From assembly GCF_003368325.1 (NCBI RefSeq), contig NZ_CP031466.1:62001-126000 (forward strand): DNA of 64,000 bases. Reading direction: 5' to 3'. Shown here in pieces: positions 25,859 to 35,412 of this stretch; the stretch's first letter is position 1, and each line of letters begins with the position of its first letter. Origin of the DNA: Paraburkholderia caffeinilytica. GTDB lineage: Bacteria > Pseudomonadota > Gammaproteobacteria > Burkholderiales > Burkholderiaceae. Both the position numbers and the translations under genes were made by a program. The notes below the pieces were generated by a model. It saw nothing but the letters and a program-made list of their open reading frames with translations, searched no databases and was not told where the DNA came from.

Positions 25859-27214
25859 ATGCCCGACGCCTATGCGATCGAAGCAGCCGGCAACGCGACT
25901 GCCGGATCGACCTACACGTACGACGGATCGCTAGCGCACGACCTGCTGAATCTGGCAGGAGCTGGTTTATCGGCTGCAGCTGGCAGCGCCCTTGCGAAGC
26001 GCTACAGTGCAAGACTCGAGATCATGTTGCAAGCTGAAGTCGATGCCATCAAGAAAGCGTCAGCACAACAGCAGCAGGGTCGCCGCTCTGGCCGGCCATC
26101 GCTAAAACCGGCCAACGACAACGAACGCGCGCGCTATCCAGCACTCGACGCACACTACCGAGAGGCCGATCCAGCGTTCATCGGTAACCTGCTCGTGACA
26201 CTCGACCGCAACGGACAATGGCAATACGATAAACAGAAGCTGCTCAGGATCGCCCATGACGATAGCCATCCTCGGGTACGGCATGCGCGCGACGTGTTGA
26301 CGCTGATCTACATCGGCAGGCACCGGGATACGCACCGGCGCAACGACGGGTCGTATCACGCGGTCATCTCGACACTGGGCTCTGCTGCAAGTACGCTGAT
26401 GATCGCCGGTACCCACGGCGCGGCGCTGCCGGTGGTGGTCGCAGGTTATGCGGTCGCCAGCGCACGCGAAATGCTTTTTCTGAGGAAGCCGCTCGTCGAA
26501 GAACGACAGAAGTTGCGCGACGCGAAGGCAGAACTGATGACGCGCATCGTGAAGCACCGGCTAAACGGTTTCGACAAGAACGGTGCGGAACATTTCGAAG
26601 CCGCGAACCGGCGTCCGTCCGCCTCGGGACAGTCACTGGACGCACCCGCGTACGGCCTGCCGCTGGAAGCCAAGGCGGGCATCGTCGCCGTAGCATTTGC
26701 CGATGCAGAAAAGAAAGTGGCAAACCGGAACGTCGGCAGGTGGATTCCCGGTGCCCTGATCGATCATCGCAAATCCACAGCGGCCAAAGACGCGGAGAGA
26801 ACCATAGTGGTCAATCACGCACTCGATATCATGAGCAACGAACCGACGCGCCTGGAACGAAGGTCGGCCAGTGTGCTTACCGAACTGCACGCTATTGCGC
26901 TCGATTCCGATCTGTCGCTATCCAGCCGCGTCCGGAAGGTGAAGGTGCATATAAAGGGGCATCCTAGTCTGCGAGCGATCCATGCGCTCCTCACAGATAT
27001 AGGCATGCGCACAGGCGAAGCACTTGAAGTTATGGCGCGGCTCGTTGAACTCCAGCTCACCGCGGCGGGCTGTGCTGGCAACGGCAATCCATTGCTGGCC
27101 GACGCGGTCCGGCTCGCGAACCTGACAGGTCAGCCGCAGTTTAAACGGGCAACGCCGGCCGCGCTGGGAACGGCCATCAACGAGGCGCTCAGCCGGCGAC
27201 TCGTTCTGGGTTAG
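25859..27214 (+). CDS. Unknown 451-aa protein, probably 5'-truncated
   Basis: The frame is open from 25601, but the first start codon in it is ATG 25859; upstream codons read an effector-like Ser/Pro/Ala-rich sequence (SLNTLKSDAATQPGAAP) without ATG, GTG or TTG. The original N-terminus was probably lost to a frameshift: another frame (25386-25697) carries a similar Ser/Thr/Pro-rich stretch. The protein has a hydrophobic helical segment (STLGSAASTLMIAGTHGAALPVVVAGYAV, about residues 178-206) and charged helices around it. I recognise no family. It is bracketed by an IS3 element and a second IS end. It may be a decayed effector; no PIP box was found upstream. The gap 25322-25858 holds nothing else I can support. 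Confidence 0.5.
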   Translation: MPDAYAIEAAGNATAGSTYTYDGSLAHDLLNLAGAGLSAAAGSALAKRYSARLEIMLQAEVDAIKKASAQQQQGRRSGRPSLKPANDNERARYPALDAHYREADPAFIGNLLVTLDRNGQWQYDKQKLLRIAHDDSHPRVRHARDVLTLIYIGRHRDTHRRNDGSYHAVISTLGSAASTLMIAGTHGAALPVVVAGYAVASAREMLFLRKPLVEERQKLRDAKAELMTRIVKHRLNGFDKNGAEHFEAANRRPSASGQSLDAPAYGLPLEAKAGIVAVAFADAEKKVANRNVGRWIPGALIDHRKSTAAKDAERTIVVNHALDIMSNEPTRLERRSASVLTELHAIALDSDLSLSSRVRKVKVHIKGHPSLRAIHALLTDIGMRTGEALEVMARLVELQLTAAGCAGNGNPLLADAVRLANLTGQPQFKRATPAALGTAINEALSRRLVLG

Positions 27215-27361
27215 GCGCACCCTTGCCGGCGACGTGAGGCCGCTGCTCGCGTAGCCGAAATCGAGCGGAAAACGCAAACGCTGTGCGGTGCGACCGTCCA
27301 GCCCAGCCATACGACCATTCGAAGCCATTGGCAATCGTGCGGATCAGCACCACTCTCCGCC

Positions 27362-27422
27362 CGACTATCTGAACCAGCTCGCTGCTTACCACGTTAGCGT
27401 CCACGGTTTCCGACCGACCTCA
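27362..27422 (+). repeat. Solo right end of a second IS3-type element
   Basis: This stretch matches the last part of the IS3 element at 25261-25321 with substitutions: GACTATCTGAACCAGCTCGC, then CTGCTTACCACGTTAGCGT and CCGACCGACCTCA. It includes the end of orfB (YLNQLAA) and the terminal inverted repeat (27395-27422). No other part of that copy remains. Nothing else is recognisable in 27215-27682. Confidence 0.75.
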
Positions 27423-27682
27423 TTAGGAGGTACGTTGATTTCGAATACGCAACCAAACATTTGTCCCAACTACGTACACCACAAGACACGAAACCACCTG
27501 CAACACGTGATCGCCTGAGAAAATTGATGGCAGGTACGTCGCGTGGCGATCAATAGCGGATACCTCGTGAGGTTGAACCGTTGTGTCATTGACGATGGTC
27601 CTGCTTTCAACTTCTGGTAAATTCATTGCTGCGCGGCGCAGTACAAATACAAAGGCCGCCAATAATATCGTCGAGGTGCTTC

Positions 27683-27952
27683 ATGGAAGTTCTTGATCGC
27701 GCGGCCGCCGTCTCGCCGGACGGACGCGTTGTGGTTTTCATGCTGCCGATCCGCGGGCGCGAGGTCGAAGCCGCGGTTGCACGCGACGCACTCGAAGAAC
27801 ACTTCTGGCTGCCGCCTGACGCCGACGCGGCACGCACACTCAAGACATTCGAAAGCGGCCGCAACCGCATCGTCGCTGTCGCACAAAGAAAGTTACTTGC
27901 GCGACCCGACGAACCGCTGCGGCTGACCGTGAACGACTTCGTGACCCGGTAA
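27683..27952 (+). CDS. DUF1488 family protein
   Basis: The 89-aa protein from ATG 27683 (GAGGTGC just upstream) has the family pattern: a start strand (DRAAAVSPDGRVVVFMLPIRG), the middle ARDALEEHFWLPP and ending LKTFESGRNRIVAVAQRKLLARPDEPLRLTVNDF. DUF1488 proteins are small, common in Burkholderiaceae and of unknown function. It stands alone here, next to an IS remnant. Confidence 0.75.
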   Translation: MEVLDRAAAVSPDGRVVVFMLPIRGREVEAAVARDALEEHFWLPPDADAARTLKTFESGRNRIVAVAQRKLLARPDEPLRLTVNDFVTR

Positions 27953-28377
27953 TCGACTGTTGGCCAAGGATGATGGTCGCGGCGATGTTCGAGTGATAAA
28001 TACATAAAAAGCACGATCGCTCCAATGTTGATCATTTCTTTTATGCAAAATCCGCGAACGGCAGGGAAGCCCCCAGCTCTCTGTGCCATGCGGTCACCAA
28101 ATGGTACACGCTTCAACGCTGGCGCTATGCCTGCAGCCGCAGCGGCGCTGAGACCTCGACAGTGATGCCGGGCGTCCCGGTCATCGAAAAGTTTGAAACA
28201 CTCGAGCACTGCAATATCCTGGAAGTTGCCATTGATCGTGCGTTCCATCTCGGAGTCATCGTTCAGGCAACCACGGCCGTCACCTGACCCGTAGCTGACG
28301 CGGAAGAACGTGATGTTGCGGCCAATCGCGCAGCCGGACAGGGCCCGGCGACGGGCGAATCGATGTTTAACCGGCAT
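27840..28377 (-). other. Possible ORF downstream of the 28367-28588 gene
   Basis: A minus-strand frame beginning at ATG 28377 (GGAG at a suitable distance) overlaps the end of the next gene by four codons, which suggests translational coupling. It reads MPVKHRFARRRALSGCAIGR and continues with SEMERTINGNFQDIAVLECFKL. I recognise no family. Its distal part runs antisense to the DUF1488 gene, so either it ends early through a frameshift or it is not a gene. No other feature is visible in 27953-28366. Confidence 0.25.
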
Positions 28378-28588
28378 CGGGTTCTCCGGTCTGCTCATTG
28401 CCAGACCCGATGTGTCTGTCCTGCCGGCGCCTCAGCGGCCCGGCCAGCACCATGACGTGCTCGGGAAAGGGGACCTTACGCGGCTTCATCGCCTGTTCAC
28501 GCGTTGCGAGTGCAAAGGCTCGCAGGCGCGCCCCGAGTTGCTCAGATGTTTCGACAGGCCGCAGCGCCGGTTGTTTGCGTCGCGTCAT
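28367..28588 (-). CDS. Small conserved protein, paralogue of the gene at 37299
   Basis: ATG 28588 is preceded by an excellent AGGAGG. The 73-aa product contains a basic N-terminus, the helix LGARLRAFALATREQA and the block KVPFPEHVMVLAGPLRRRQ. The 82-aa protein at 37299-37547 has the same layout: LRARLRRVAQATRDDA and TVPFPAHVSVLAGPLRRRP. The two define a small family with the signature VPFPxHVxVLAGPLRRR, both in mobile-DNA surroundings. Function is unknown. Confidence 0.6.
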   Translation of the reverse strand: MTRRKQPALRPVETSEQLGARLRAFALATREQAMKPRKVPFPEHVMVLAGPLRRRQDRHIGSGNEQTGEPDAG

Positions 28589-28626
28589 TGGTAGATCCTC
28601 CTGTGGGATGGGGCGGTGTATGGTTT

Positions 28627-28659
28627 CCGGCCTGTGTACGGTGTCGCCGTACAGGCCGG
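28627..28659. repeat. Strong inverted repeat upstream of the 28588 gene
   Basis: CCGGCCTGT (28627-28635) and ACAGGCCGG (28651-28659) form a perfect 9-bp stem about 40 bp upstream of the start at 28588. It could be an operator or an RNA hairpin in the leader. The rest of the gap 28589-29076 shows nothing I can support. Confidence 0.5.
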
Positions 28660-29076
28660 AGAAAACGTACGCGGAGCGCCGGGCGAGCGAACAGGATCAT
28701 CCCGATGGTCTCAATGCAGCTGGCAATGCCGGGCGCGGGGATCAACCACGAGACGACGGCTTCGCTGCCCCGGGCCTGCGGGGTTCGGCAAGCTGCATCA
28801 TTTTCACCGTCGTCCGGTGCTCCTGTCGATGCGAAGCATTTCGGCGAAGACACCGATAACACTTGGGCAAGCGCTTTTCATTTTTTAGAACACCTGCCAG
28901 GCTTCCATACGGAAAACAGCAGCAAGCCTGACCTTTCGTATTGATGCCTGCATGGAGTTCAGCGGAGATATTAGCAACGAATTCTCGACGTCCACACCCG
29001 TTATCACGGCAACGGTGCCTGAGGCCTCCGGATGAGGTTCGCCACGGCGACGATCCTCGAAGGCGTGTCACTGCCC

Positions 29077-29990
29077 TTAGGGGCTCATGCGACGCATGAT
29101 CAACCCGGCTAATGCAACGTCAGTGAGGCCGAATCCGAGCGACTTGAAAATCGTTAGGTCGCCTCGTGCGCGGTGCACGCTCCGATGGTTCGCGAGCAGC
29201 GCACCGAGTTCGACAATGTTGTCCCAATTGACAACACCCGGCGCGGCCATCAGCAGATCGCCGGCTTCGCTGCGGGCCTGCTCCAGCGACTCGACGACAA
29301 GCGTGCTCGCACGCGCCAGCAGTGCGTCGTCGAGTTCGAGCGCATCGGGTTTGCTTGAACCGATCGCTGCGATGAATGTTCCTGCCTTTACCCACGCGCC
29401 GTCGAAGAGTGGCGTCACACTCCGCGTCGCAGTAACGATCACGTCGCCGCTTGAGCGGCCGCTTGCGCGTGGCAGCCTTCGATCAGTTTGCGAGGGAATA
29501 GCGCCTGCATTTCAGCAACCGTTTGCGCAACGTGATCGATTCCGACGATCAGCACGCGCTCGATGCTGGAATTGTCAGCGAGCGCACGAATATGTGCTCT
29601 GGCTTGCCGGCCGGTACCGAACACCGCGAGCACGCGTGCGTCGGACGGGGCGAGTGCGTCGCTGGCAATGCGCGTCACCGCTGCGGTGCGAAATTCAGTT
29701 AGTGCGTCGCCGTGAAGAATCGATATCAAGCATCCATCGTCGCTCGAAAAGAGCGGAACGACAAAATCGAACCGGCCACCGTGCGTCGAATAGACCTTCG
29801 CGCCGCACACGCCGCGCAACGGCAGGATCGCGCCCATCATGCTGATCGATACATTCTCGCCCTTTGTTCTGACACGGGGCTGAACCGAAGCGCGGCCCTC
29901 GCCGTGTTCGACGAGCGCGGTGCGCAGTTCGGAAATTGCGTCGTGCATCGTAATGGGGCGGCGCACGTGGTCGTCAGTGATGACTTGCAT
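29077..29990 (-). pseudogene. Ornithine cyclodeaminase / mu-crystallin family gene, frameshifted
   Basis: The first part (29990 to about 29450) holds TALVEHGEGRASVQPR, GAILPLRGVCGAKVYSTH, FRTAAVTRIASDALAP and the NAD-binding VLAVFGTGRQARAHIRAL. The rest, in the next frame, continues with DVIVTATRSVTPLFDGAWVKAGTFIAAIGSS and ends normally at 29077. One base appears to be missing near 29448. Family members act on ornithine, or reduce cyclic imino acids such as 1-pyrroline-2-carboxylate. It follows the asparaginase and D-amino-acid dehydrogenase genes with a gap of about 50 bases, so it belongs to the same catabolic unit. A single-base sequencing error is possible. Confidence 0.8.
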
Positions 29991-30038
29991 GATTGGTGTG
30001 ATCGGATGAGGGTCGGTTAGAAAGAAGCCGGGCGCGCT

Positions 30039-31031
30039 TTAATAGCGCTCAAAGACGGCCTGCAACGCGCCGGTGTCGTTGGTTTGCGTGAGCGCCAACG
30101 CCAGAAGGATGCGGGCCTTTTGCGGAATCTGGTCGTCGACTGTAAGCCAGCCGTATTCGTCGTCGGGTTGCGCACCGTTGTGCAACACGATGCCGCTGCC
30201 TGTGCGCGAAGCGCGAACCACATGCACGCCGCGCCTCACGGCATCTCGAAGCGGGTCGATCAGATGACTGGCGACATTGCCGTTGCCGGTCCCCGCATAG
30301 ATCAGCCCACGCGCGTTCGCGGCGATCGCGCTGACCGTGCCTGGTTCGAGCGTGCCATACGCATAAACGATGTCGACTTTGGGTAGTGTGCGAAGCGTAG
30401 TGATCGACCATGGCGTGTCGAGCGTATGAACGCGTGCGGGTCGGCGGTAATAGCGCGGCGCGCCTTCGATCACATACCCCATCGCACCGTATGGCGAACG
30501 GAATGCGTCGAGCTTGAAGCTGTTGCCTTTGACGACATCGCGTGCCGTGTAGATCTCATTGTTGGCAACGACCAGCGTACCAAGTCCTCGAGACGACGGA
30601 TGCGCTGCAACCGCAAGCGCATCGTATAAATTCAGCGCCGCGTCGGAACTCATTGCTGATGGCGGGCGCATTGAACCGACTACCACCACCGGCTTAGCAC
30701 TCTTGAGCGTCAGATGCAGAAAGTACGCGGTTTCCTCGATCGTATCGGTGCCGTGGGTGATGACCACACCGTCAACATCGTTCCTTGCGAGCAGCTCGGC
30801 GACGCGGTTGCCGATGGCAAGCAGATGTGTGTTGTTGAAATTCTCGGACCCGGTTTGCAGCAGTTGTTCCGCGCGCAGATTCGCCAGATTGCATGCGTGC
30901 GGAATCGAGCCGAGAATTTCGTCGATACCAAGCACCGAGCAAATGTAAGAGGCAGTGTTGACGCTGGCTTTGCCTTGGCCGGCGATAGTGCCGCCTGTGC
31001 CAATCACCACGATATTGGCTTTTGCTGTCAT
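30039..31031 (-). CDS. ansB: Type II L-asparaginase
   Basis: The 330-aa enzyme hydrolyses L-asparagine (often also glutamine) to the acid and ammonia. The catalytic motifs are IGTGGTIAG (Thr12) and THGTDTIEETA (Thr-Asp pair), with the assisting Lys in SAKPVVVVGSMRP. The C-terminal domain contains IYAGTGNGNV and RASRTGSG. No classical signal peptide is visible from the start at 31031, so it may be cytoplasmic despite the type II sequence. It lies between D-amino-acid dehydrogenase and the broken cyclodeaminase on the same strand, with about 60 bases to the former. Confidence 0.92.
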   Translation of the reverse strand: MTAKANIVVIGTGGTIAGQGKASVNTASYICSVLGIDEILGSIPHACNLANLRAEQLLQTGSENFNNTHLLAIGNRVAELLARNDVDGVVITHGTDTIEETAYFLHLTLKSAKPVVVVGSMRPPSAMSSDAALNLYDALAVAAHPSSRGLGTLVVANNEIYTARDVVKGNSFKLDAFRSPYGAMGYVIEGAPRYYRRPARVHTLDTPWSITTLRTLPKVDIVYAYGTLEPGTVSAIAANARGLIYAGTGNGNVASHLIDPLRDAVRRGVHVVRASRTGSGIVLHNGAQPDDEYGWLTVDDQIPQKARILLALALTQTNDTGALQAVFERY

Positions 31032-31090
31032 GCGGGTTCTGTCAGGTTAGGGAATAGAAACGCGGTCGTTAAGGAATTGGCGTCGCAACG

Positions 31091-32338
31091 TCAATGCGAA
31101 AGGACAAAGGCGCCGCTCAGTTCGCGGCCGCTGCTGCCCGCGAGGCAATCTGCCAGAAGCGCAGCGGAACCCATGGCGAGCGTAAAGCCGAGTGCTCCAT
31201 GCCCAACGTTGAGCCACAGATTCGGGTAGCGCGTCGGTCCGACAATCGGCAGGCCGTGCGGCGTTGCTGGACGCAAGCCAGTCCATTCACCCGTGGCGGA
31301 GAGTTGGGCGACGTCGGGAAAGAGCGTGGCTGTGTCTTCGCGCAGCATTGCCAGGCGCGCGGGGGCCGCTGCGAGCGAATAGCCGTCGATATCGGCAATG
31401 CCCCCGACCCGCAGCCGTTCACCTAGCCGCGCATAAACGACCTTGCCGGCGAAGTCGGTGACGCTCACATGCGGCGCCGCGGTTTGCGGCTGAAGATTGA
31501 ACGTCAGGCTGTAGCCCTTGATAGGATAGATCGCCACGCGAATGCCGAGCGGCTTCAGCAACCGCGCTGCGCCGGCACCCGAGGCGACGACGATCTGATC
31601 TGCAGCGAGCGGCGCTCCGTCGCATATGGCCTCGACGCCTTTTGCACCGGGCCTAAGAACGTCGATTGACGTATTCATCAGGAAGCGGACGCCGCGCTCG
31701 CGCAGCACGGCTTCGAGACCATTGCAGAAGCGTCGACAATCGGCCGTGTCTTCGCTCGGCGTATGAATGCCGCCGGCCAGAAACGATCTGGCGTGCGCAA
31801 GGGCTGGCTCGATTTCGACGCACGCATCGGCGCTTAGCGCTTGCTGTTCGCAACCGAGTGTTCGCTGGAACGCCAACAAATTCACTGCGCTCTTCATAGC
31901 GTTGGCGTCACGATGCAGCACGAGCTTGCCGGAGCGCACGAAATCAAAATCGAGCGAGGGCTCGGCGGCGATGAGTTCGTGCATCAGCGTACGGCTCAGG
32001 AAGGATAGGGGCAGCAGCTTTTGCGTGGTCAATTCGCTGCGTTCGCGCGTGCATGCGGACAGGAATTCGAAGCACCAGCGCCACTGTTCTACGCTCAGCT
32101 TCGGCCGGAAGCGCACCGGCGAATCGCGTTGCGTCAGCCAGCGCGGCAGTTTAGAAACAACGCCAGGGCCGGCGAGAGGCGCGACGTAGCTATATGACAA
32201 CTGCCCGCCGTTGCCGAAACTGGTTTCGCTGGCGACCTCCGCATGCCGGTCCACCACCGTCACGTCGAAGCCCGCGCGGCTCAGGTAATACGCGCTCGAC
32301 AGGCCGATGACGCCCGCGCCGACGATCAATATCCGCAT
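31091..32338 (-). CDS. dadA: D-amino-acid dehydrogenase small subunit-like FAD oxidoreductase
   Basis: The 415-aa protein starts at ATG 32338 with the FAD-binding motif RILIVGAGVIGLSSAYYLSRAG and GFDVTVVDRH. ASETSFGNGGQLSYSYVAPLAGPGV is the DadA signature. The C-terminus holds GLRPATPHGLPIVGPTRYPNLWLNVGHGALGFTLA. DadA enzymes oxidatively deaminate D-amino acids at the inner membrane, passing electrons to the respiratory chain. With the asparaginase, cyclodeaminase-like gene, regulator and a binding protein it forms an amino-acid utilisation cluster. Confidence 0.9.
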   Translation of the reverse strand: MRILIVGAGVIGLSSAYYLSRAGFDVTVVDRHAEVASETSFGNGGQLSYSYVAPLAGPGVVSKLPRWLTQRDSPVRFRPKLSVEQWRWCFEFLSACTRERSELTTQKLLPLSFLSRTLMHELIAAEPSLDFDFVRSGKLVLHRDANAMKSAVNLLAFQRTLGCEQQALSADACVEIEPALAHARSFLAGGIHTPSEDTADCRRFCNGLEAVLRERGVRFLMNTSIDVLRPGAKGVEAICDGAPLAADQIVVASGAGAARLLKPLGIRVAIYPIKGYSLTFNLQPQTAAPHVSVTDFAGKVVYARLGERLRVGGIADIDGYSLAAAPARLAMLREDTATLFPDVAQLSATGEWTGLRPATPHGLPIVGPTRYPNLWLNVGHGALGFTLAMGSAALLADCLAGSSGRELSGAFVLSH

Positions 32339-32530
32339 TCCGCTGCACTCGCTTTCTTGGGTGATCCTTGCGTTGGGGGCCGCACGATGCATGGCTCGCC
32401 CGATGACCCGACTGTACGACGGGGCCAGTGCAGACGAATTGCATCGATTTGCCGAAAAGTAGAAGAAACGCGACAAGTCCTCGCCCGGTGAGACGAAACG
32501 CTGGCGGGTACGGCGCCGGCCTCTGAAAGG

Positions 32531-33622
32531 TCAGGTGGTGGCTGCGGTGCGTGAGGAGCGCAGCTTGCCGGGTGTCACGCCATACGCTTCGCGGAATACA
32601 CGGATAAAGTGCGCCGAATCGGCGAAGCCGCATTCATACGCGATGTCGGTGATCTTGCGCGCCGTGTTGACGAGCATCCAGCGCGCGTAGCGCAGACGCA
32701 TCCTGCGATAGAACTCATTCGGCGACGAATTCATCTCGGTCATGAACGCGCGTTCGAGGTGACGCACGCTCGTGCCGATCATCTTCGCGATGACCGCGAT
32801 GTTCAGCGGCGCTTCCAGATTCTCTTCCATCAGCAGTACCGCGTGACGCACGGTCGCGTCGTCGACCGACAGATAACCCAGCGCGGCCCGGCGCTCGACG
32901 AACGATGAGCCGCCCTGGCGGCTGACGGTCATCTGATGAATAACCTTCGACGCACGATCCGGCCCGCAGTGCAGGCTGATCAGGCGCGCGGCGAGTTCGA
33001 CCACCGAAATCCCGCCTGCACAGGTGATGCGGTTGCCGTCGATCAGATAGTCGGCGTGCGTGACGACGTGCAGTGTCGGAAACATGCGCCTGTAGTCGTC
33101 AAGATGGAAGCTGTGCACGCAGGCAACGCGATCTTCAAGCAGACCGGCCTGGGCCAGTACGAAACTGCCGGTGCACATGCCGACCAGTGGAACGCCCGCA
33201 TTGGCCGCCTGCTGCAGATAGTCCCAGTAGCGGCGGTCGACCTGATCCAGATACGGCAGCAGGCCGCCAATCACGACCACGTAGTCGAATTGCGCGACAT
33301 CCGGAAACGGCGATTGCACCTGCACGGGAATGCCACAACTCGCTTCGACCGCTTCGGCCTGAACGCCGACGATCGTCCACAGACAGCGCAACTGGCGGCT
33401 CTGGTCGCCACGATCCGCCGCGTGACGCAGCGCGTCGCACAACCCGGCGAGCGACAGCATCGGAAAACGCGGCCACAACAGAATGCCCACGCTCAACTCA
33501 GCGTCGGAGCGGCTCGGGCGGGCCTGTGACGTTCGCGGCAGTGCGTCCAGGTGCTCAACCAGTTCATGAGCGGTCGGTGCAGAAGAAGGAGACGTAGGAG
33601 AGGAAGAACGGGCAGTCGGCAT
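32531..33622 (-). CDS. GlxA-type AraC family transcriptional regulator
   Basis: I start at ATG 33622 (363 aa). Residues 40-215 are a DJ-1/PfpI-like class I amidotransferase fold without expected catalysis (VGILLWPRFPMLSLAGLCDALR, FDYVVVIGGLLPYLD, LVGMCTGSFVLAQAGLL). Residues 260-355 are the AraC DNA-binding domain with two helix-turn-helix motifs (NIAVIAKMIGTSVRHLERAF and KITDIAYECGFADSAHFIRVFREAYG). Family members often regulate catabolism of amino acids or quaternary amines. It lies upstream of and parallel to dadA, and divergent from the binding-protein gene, so it probably controls one or both. Confidence 0.88.
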   Translation of the reverse strand: MPTARSSSPTSPSSAPTAHELVEHLDALPRTSQARPSRSDAELSVGILLWPRFPMLSLAGLCDALRHAADRGDQSRQLRCLWTIVGVQAEAVEASCGIPVQVQSPFPDVAQFDYVVVIGGLLPYLDQVDRRYWDYLQQAANAGVPLVGMCTGSFVLAQAGLLEDRVACVHSFHLDDYRRMFPTLHVVTHADYLIDGNRITCAGGISVVELAARLISLHCGPDRASKVIHQMTVSRQGGSSFVERRAALGYLSVDDATVRHAVLLMEENLEAPLNIAVIAKMIGTSVRHLERAFMTEMNSSPNEFYRRMRLRYARWMLVNTARKITDIAYECGFADSAHFIRVFREAYGVTPGKLRSSRTAATT

Positions 33623-33859
33623 GCGCGATCTCGAAGGCGGTTCGCGCTGATTATACGGTGAGGCGCCGCGAATTCGCACAAGAGTGTCTGACGCAATTCT
33701 TCTATTTTCCGGCAAATCGGTTCAATGCCACCGCTTTCTGGCGGCCTAAATTTGGAACCGCTGACGAACGACGCTGCTAGATGCGAGCGATCAGGCGAAG
33801 GCAGGAAGACTGGCCGCATGCAGTCGCGTGCGCTAACACTACTACTATTCGGGTGAAGC

Positions 33860-35014
33860 ATGAGCAAAAGCACAGCCTTGGGTCGCGGCATGGCGACTGT
33901 CGGTATTCTCGGGACCTTGGCGGCGACTGCCGTGGGCGTCGCCCGTGCCGACGAAATGGTGAAAATCGGCGAAGCCGCGCCCGTGACCGGGCCGGCATCG
34001 TATCTGGGGAAGGACACGGAAAACGGTGCGCGCCTTGCGATTGAGGAATTCAACCAGACGGGGCTTATGATCGGCGGACAGAAGGTGACGCTGGTATTCG
34101 ACGCGCAGGACGATGCGGGCGATCCGCGTCAGGCAACCCAGATCGCGCAGAAACTGGTAGATGACAAGGTGGTCGCGGTGGTTGGTCATATGCAATCCGG
34201 CTCCACCATCCCAGCGTCGAAGATTTACAGCGATGCCGGTATCGTGCAGGTGTCGCCGTCCGCGACCAACCCGGCATATACGTCGCAAGGATTCAAAACC
34301 GCGTATCGCGTGGTTGCCACCGACGCGCAACAGGGACCAACGCTCGCCGACTACGCGGCGAAAACGCTGAAAGTGAAGACGGTGGCGATCGTCGACGATT
34401 CGACCGCGTACGGCCAAGGGCTTGCGGTCGAGTTCGAGAAGCAGGCGAGGGCGAATGGCATCACGGTGTTGTCGCACGATGCGAGCACCGATAAGGCCGT
34501 CGATTTCCGCGCGATTCTCACGAAGATCAAGGGCGAAAAGCCGGACGCGATCATGTATGGCGGTCTCGACGGCACCGGAGGCCCGTTTGCGAAGCAGGCG
34601 AAACAGCTCGGCATCGCAGTGAAAGTGCTGGCCGGCGACGGTTTGTGTGCCGACGATCTCGCGAAACTCGCGGGCGACGCCGCCGACAACGTGATCTGCT
34701 CGATTGCCGGTGCGCCGCTGCTCAAAATGGCCGAAGGACCGGCGTTCGTCGAGCGCTACAAGAAACGCTTCGGCTACGCGCCGGTCTTGAATTCTCCGTT
34801 TGCGTACGACGCGGTCGGCGTGATTGTCGCGGCGATGAAGCGGGCGCAGTCGACCGACCCCGCGAAGATTCTCGCCGCGATGCCGGCGACCGATTACCAC
34901 GGCGTGCTCGGCGAAACGCAGTTCGATTCAAAAGGTGATCTGCGGCACGGTGTGATCTCGCTGTACAAATATGTCGGTGGCAAACAAGCGTTACTGGGCG
35001 TTGTGGAGAAGTAA
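33860..35014 (+). CDS. Branched-chain amino acid-type ABC transporter substrate-binding protein
   Basis: The 384-aa protein has a signal peptide (MATVGILGTLAATAVGVARA, cleavage near residue 30) and the periplasmic-binding fold of the LivJ/LivK class: KIGEAAPVTGPASYLGKDTENGARLAIEE, VVGHMQSGSTIPASKIYSDAG, VDDSTAYGQGLAVEFEK and PFAYDAVGVIVAAMK. It delivers an amino acid or related ligand to an inner-membrane transporter. No permease or ATPase genes are adjacent, so it may use a transporter encoded elsewhere. Its neighbours suggest a ligand among D-amino acids, Asn or ornithine. The gap 35015-35412 shows no gene. Confidence 0.88.
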   Translation: MSKSTALGRGMATVGILGTLAATAVGVARADEMVKIGEAAPVTGPASYLGKDTENGARLAIEEFNQTGLMIGGQKVTLVFDAQDDAGDPRQATQIAQKLVDDKVVAVVGHMQSGSTIPASKIYSDAGIVQVSPSATNPAYTSQGFKTAYRVVATDAQQGPTLADYAAKTLKVKTVAIVDDSTAYGQGLAVEFEKQARANGITVLSHDASTDKAVDFRAILTKIKGEKPDAIMYGGLDGTGGPFAKQAKQLGIAVKVLAGDGLCADDLAKLAGDAADNVICSIAGAPLLKMAEGPAFVERYKKRFGYAPVLNSPFAYDAVGVIVAAMKRAQSTDPAKILAAMPATDYHGVLGETQFDSKGDLRHGVISLYKYVGGKQALLGVVEK

Positions 35015-35412
35015 GAGCGCTTCAGCATAGACCGATAACAAGGCCAAGACGGGCTTCCGCAATATGTGCTCGATGGGCCACTTAGGGCCTCGGCGCCCCA
35101 ACGCCTGATGGGCCGTGATGACGCGGTATTATCACGGCGACCGCCTCTTGATAAGAATTGCAGATTCGGTAGGGGCAGGGAGGCGTCTGCCTGCTTCTCT
35201 ATCGGCCGTATGTGAAGCTTGACATAAGGCCGATTTGTCATCGGGAGCGATTGGATATGGTTGCGCGAGCAACGTCTTAGACGTTCACGAACTCATCTGA
35301 TCTCTTTGCACCCTTTATAGCCATGGGCGTTTAACGGTGCAAATTGGTAGACCGCCCGAGCGGGCACCTGTGACACCACGATGCAACATTGGCTCACGGA
35401 TGGCTACTCCGC

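Noticed and set aside
28504..28944. Plus-strand frames between the small conserved gene and the cyclodeaminase
   Set aside because: No recognisable protein pattern, ribosome site or neighbour relation.
35113..35137. Inverted repeat CCGTGAT...ATCACGG after the binding-protein gene, considered as a terminator
   Set aside because: The loop is long and no T-tract follows on either side.
35330..35385. A tRNA-like stretch (AAATTGGTAGACCGC) resembling the D-arm of tRNA-Leu
   Set aside because: No matching acceptor stem, anticodon arm or T-arm could be built around it; probably chance.
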